A DNA stretch of 8,442 nucleotides from an uncultured Desulfobacterales bacterium. GTDB lineage: Bacteria > Desulfobacterota > Desulfobacteria > Desulfobacterales > G020354645. Shown piece by piece: positions 6,103 to 8,442 of the stretch. Position 1 is the first letter of the stretch; every line of letters begins with the position of its first letter. The notes under the pieces were generated by a model. It searched no databases, had not been told where the DNA came from, and saw only the letters and a list, made by a program, of their open reading frames with translations. Made by a program: the position numbers and the translations under genes. The DNA is taken from the NCBI GenBank assembly GCA_947259865.1, contig CAMYNZ010000155.1, positions 1-8,442 on the forward strand. Direction: 5' to 3'.

Positions 6103-7464
6103 GTGGACATATTTGACTATCAAGCCCGGAAAGCTGCCGCTGTATCCATGCCCCTGGCCGAAAAAATGCGTCCGACAAACCTGGCAGCGTTTATCGGTCA
6201 AACCCATGTGGTGGGAGAGGGTGCGTTAATCCGGCGGGCGATAGAGCGAGACCGAATATTTTCGATGATTCTTTGGGGCCCCCCCGGCTGTGGCAAGACC
6301 ACCCTGGCCCGCATTGTGGCCCATGAAACGCGCTCGTTTTTTACCCATTTCTCGGCCGTTTTGGCAGGTGTCAAAGAAATCAGGGCTGTTATTGCAGAAG
6401 CCCAAAACCAGCAAAAATTTCATAAAAAGAGGACGATACTATTTGTAGATGAAATCCATCGTTTCAACAAATCGCAACAAGACGCATTTTTACATCATGT
6501 TGAAAGCGGGTTGATAACGTTGATCGGGGCCACCACTGAAAATCCCTCCTTTGAAGTGATTGCGCCGCTTTTATCCAGGTGCCGTGTGATTACACTCGAT
6601 ATGCTATCGGACGACGACATCGGCCGTATTTTAAAACACGCCTTAAACGATACCCATCAAGGCCTCGGAAAAATGAATCTTTCGCTGGATGGCGACGCAT
6701 TAGCACACCTTGTTCATATTGCTGACGGCGATGCCCGGGTGGCCTTAAACGGTTTGGAAGTGACGGCGGCCTTAATAATTTCAAAAAATAAAAAAGCGGA
6801 TTTGTCAGAGAAAAAAAGCATAACGCTTAAAGCGGTGGAGACAGCGCTCCAGAGAAAAGGGCTTCTTTACGACAAATCGGGAGAAGAACACTACAATTTG
6901 ATATCTGCGCTTCACAAGAGCCTGCGGGGCAGTGATCCGGATGCCGCCCTCTACTGGTTGGCGCGGATGCTTAAGGCCGGGGAGGATCCCTTGTACATTG
7001 CCCGCCGGATGGTCCGATTTGCCTCCGAGGACGTCGGGATTGCCGATCCGGATGCCCTCACTGTGGCCCTCAGTGCCATGGAAGCGTACAAATTTTTGGG
7101 TCGTCCCGAGGGTGAGCTGGCGCTGGCACAGGCTGCGGTTTATCTGGCAACCGCACCCAAGAGCAACAGTATTTACAAAGCCTATGGCAAGGTGGAAGAT
7201 AGCGTTAAACGATCCGGAACACTGCCGGTTCCCCATCATATCCGCAATGCCCCCACCCGGCTGATGAAAGATCTGGGGTATGGTAAAAATTACCGATACG
7301 CCCATAATTACGAGGGGGGCTTCACACCCCAGCAATATTTACCGGATAAATTGAGGGGAAATATCTACTATCATCCGACCGACAGGGGCTACGAAAAGGA
7401 TATCAAACAGCGGCTGGAACGATGGCGCCGCCTGAAAAAAGACGCCGGGGCTGGTAAAAAGTAA
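6103..7464 (+). CDS. rarA: Replication-associated recombination protein A (RarA/MgsA)
   Basis: RarA is a homotetrameric AAA+ ATPase related to clamp-loader subunits (Mgs1/WRNIP1 family) that acts at stalled replication forks and single-strand DNA ends in the cytoplasm. This copy has 453 residues, typical of the family. The N-terminal KMRPTNLAAFIGQ region precedes Walker A GPPGCGKTT at 59-67, Walker B LFVDEIHRFNKSQQ at 113-126, sensor 1 GATTENPSF at 142-150 and the arginine-finger segment LLSRCR at 156-161. The C-terminal half carries the family-specific blocks FASEDVG, KSNSIYKAY, HHIRNAPTRLMKDLGYG and YLPDKLRGNIYY. It starts with GTG, one base after the der stop, and has a ribosome-binding site inside der. 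It ends 47 nt before a convergent gene. The assignment is secure. Confidence 0.96.
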   Translation: MDIFDYQARKAAAVSMPLAEKMRPTNLAAFIGQTHVVGEGALIRRAIERDRIFSMILWGPPGCGKTTLARIVAHETRSFFTHFSAVLAGVKEIRAVIAEAQNQQKFHKKRTILFVDEIHRFNKSQQDAFLHHVESGLITLIGATTENPSFEVIAPLLSRCRVITLDMLSDDDIGRILKHALNDTHQGLGKMNLSLDGDALAHLVHIADGDARVALNGLEVTAALIISKNKKADLSEKKSITLKAVETALQRKGLLYDKSGEEHYNLISALHKSLRGSDPDAALYWLARMLKAGEDPLYIARRMVRFASEDVGIADPDALTVALSAMEAYKFLGRPEGELALAQAAVYLATAPKSNSIYKAYGKVEDSVKRSGTLPVPHHIRNAPTRLMKDLGYGKNYRYAHNYEGGFTPQQYLPDKLRGNIYYHPTDRGYEKDIKQRLERWRRLKKDAGAGKK

Positions 7465-7511
7465 AAGGACCCTCCAAACACTGCTCGCCAATATTCGAAA
7501 GCGGTATTCAA

Positions 7512-8297
7512 TTACGCTTGCCGGGATATTTTACCGCTGAATTTCCGGGTTTCCTGTTTCATTGTGCCGTTTGCCACCGGGATAAACGTGCGTTCCACAA
7601 TAATGACCTGCCCGTTTCTTTTCACCATAAACACGGATGAAGATCGTGTGCCATATACGTTGCTGGTGATGAACAGGGGCGATAAGATACGTTCCCATTC
7701 AATCCCGACACCGGTATGGGGCAACGTTTCATCAGGCGGCACGGACCGATCTGCCAGGATTTGAAGAAGATCCTCATAGTTGATATCGACTGGAGCCGAT
7801 AATAAGCCCTGCAGTTTTGCTTTGCCTTTCTTTACTTTGGGCCAGGGGGTCTCAATCAGGTGATTGCTGATGCCGAAAAGGCCGGGTTTTAACTTTTGGA
7901 TGCCGTTTCCGCGGTTGGAGTAATACCAGACATCCGAATGGTCACCTATCAAAAGGTTAAATCCATTATAGCGTTGTCCGACAGCGGCTATTTTCCGTAT
8001 ATAGCTCCGGGCGGTTTCTGAGGCGGTGAGAAAATCACTGACCAGCGCCCCGCGTGTCGGCGCATTCGGGAGATTATGGGCGGGATCGCGATAGTTTGTA
8101 ACCGCCGCAAAACGGCCCGTGCGGTGAACCCCAAACCAGGTGCCGTTGCCTTTCATATCGCGGCCGGCAATAATGTCGGGCCGATCCTCCCAGAAGGCCA
8201 GCGGCCGGGTAGGTCGCTCATAAAATTCATCCCTGTTGGCGGCCAATATGAGCTTATAATCAGGATGCTGATCATATGACGCTACAATGAGACACAT
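7512..8297 (-). CDS. NRDE / TANGO2-family protein
   Basis: This is a 261-residue protein beginning MCLIVASY, with the name-giving NRDE motif at 21-24 (AANRDEFYERPT). It has the family blocks GRDMKGNGTWFGV (45-57), VTNYRDP (66-72), TRGALVSDFL (81-90), NGFNLLIGD (111-119), SNHLIETPWPKV (144-155) and YGTRSSSVF (215-223). Cys2 would become N-terminal after Met removal, consistent with the proposed Ntn-hydrolase-like fold. Human TANGO2 is linked to metabolic disease; the bacterial function is not established. It is single-copy here, transcribed convergently to rarA with 47 nt between, and no strong shared terminator is visible. The start is supported by GGAG 6 nt upstream. There is no signal peptide or membrane segment. 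The family is firm; the reaction is unknown. Confidence 0.93.
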   Translation of the reverse strand: MCLIVASYDQHPDYKLILAANRDEFYERPTRPLAFWEDRPDIIAGRDMKGNGTWFGVHRTGRFAAVTNYRDPAHNLPNAPTRGALVSDFLTASETARSYIRKIAAVGQRYNGFNLLIGDHSDVWYYSNRGNGIQKLKPGLFGISNHLIETPWPKVKKGKAKLQGLLSAPVDINYEDLLQILADRSVPPDETLPHTGVGIEWERILSPLFITSNVYGTRSSSVFMVKRNGQVIIVERTFIPVANGTMKQETRKFSGKISRQA

Positions 8298-8303
8298 TTT
8301 TCA

Positions 8304-8307
8304 CTCC
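8304..8307 (-). promoter_or_regulatory. Ribosome-binding site for the NRDE gene
   Basis: On the minus strand GGAG precedes the ATG (8297-8295) by 6 nt, the best Shine-Dalgarno match in the window. Confidence 0.7.
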
Positions 8308-8363
8308 ATTGACCTTCAAGTGATGTTTATGGTATTAACCCTTTTTCGAATTCGCATGGGTAT

Positions 8364-8391
8364 AATATATTGATGAATTCGTAAAAGTCGA
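8364..8391 (-). promoter_or_regulatory. Weak candidate promoter for the NRDE gene
   Basis: Reading the minus strand, TCGACT (8391-8386, 4/6 to TTGACA) is followed after 16 nt by TATATT (8369-8364, 5/6 to TATAAT). It would give a leader of about 60 nt. A CGAATTC/GAATTCG pair (8347-8353 and 8375-8381) flanks the -10 box and could be an operator. The AT-rich context makes chance matches likely. Confidence 0.3.
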
Positions 8392-8400
8392 ATATTACCA

Positions 8401-8414
8401 GTTTTAGGTTCTAA
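8401..8414 (+). repeat. Heptad repeat, GTTTTAG type (2 units, decaying)
   Basis: GTTTTAG and GTTCTAA are in 7-base register, with a weak third unit to 8421. The sequence CCAGTTTTAGGTTYTAAGTT matches 913-932 at 19 of 20 positions (Y is T there and C here), so this is a dispersed element and not random AT-richness. The window ends before any inverted partner could be seen. Confidence 0.7.
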
Positions 8415-8442
8415 GTTGTTTTTATATATTGTAATAACAAAT

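Noticed and set aside
6805..7335. 176-codon minus-strand frame inside rarA
   Set aside because: It lies fully antisense to a well-conserved gene, has a composition typical of shadow translation, and resembles no family I know.
7465..7545. Terminator between rarA and the NRDE gene
   Set aside because: The only stem (AGCGGTA 7500-7506 with TACCGCT 7532-7538) is short, has a 25-nt loop and reaches into coding sequence.

Overview
The window reads as ordinary chromosomal DNA of an anaerobic Deltaproteobacterium-type organism (Desulfobacterota, perhaps Desulfobacterales). I infer this from protein flavour, roughly balanced base composition, TTG/GTG starts, and short 7-bp-period repeats between genes. 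No rRNA, tRNA, marker search or known neighbour confirms it, so treat the assignment as tentative. No phage, transposase, CRISPR or plasmid signature is visible.

Region 1 (1-4406, + strand) is a four-gene envelope-type cluster: a MoxR AAA+ ATPase (5' end outside the window), a DUF58 protein with a membrane anchor and vWA-like fold, a SpoIIM-family (DUF95) multispanning membrane protein, and an RDD-domain membrane protein with a soluble C-terminal extension. DUF58 and SpoIIM overlap by 4 bases (ATGA). The other two junctions are opened by 139 and 212 nt of spacer that hold heptanucleotide repeat arrays arranged as long inverted repeats. The likely logic is a cytoplasmic MoxR chaperone acting on the DUF58 partner, with SpoIIM and RDD as membrane components. 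The physiological substrate is unknown.

Region 2 (4407-4745) is a 339-nt non-coding leader before der. It has an AT-rich 9-bp hairpin, another heptad array, and a stretch that stays open in the der frame apart from one amber codon.

Region 3 (4746-7464, + strand) holds der (EngA, double-GTPase ribosome assembly factor) and rarA (MgsA, AAA+ clamp-loader-like protein at stalled forks), separated by a single base and so probably co-translated.

Region 4 (7465-8442) holds a convergent minus-strand NRDE/TANGO2-family gene with a good ribosome-binding site and a weak candidate promoter. The window ends in a further copy of the GTTTTAG-type heptad.

The features most worth a second look are the period-7 intergenic repeats, which occur in three different sequence versions, their inverted pairing inside the MoxR cluster, and a near-consensus promoter that runs into the assigned DUF58 start codon.
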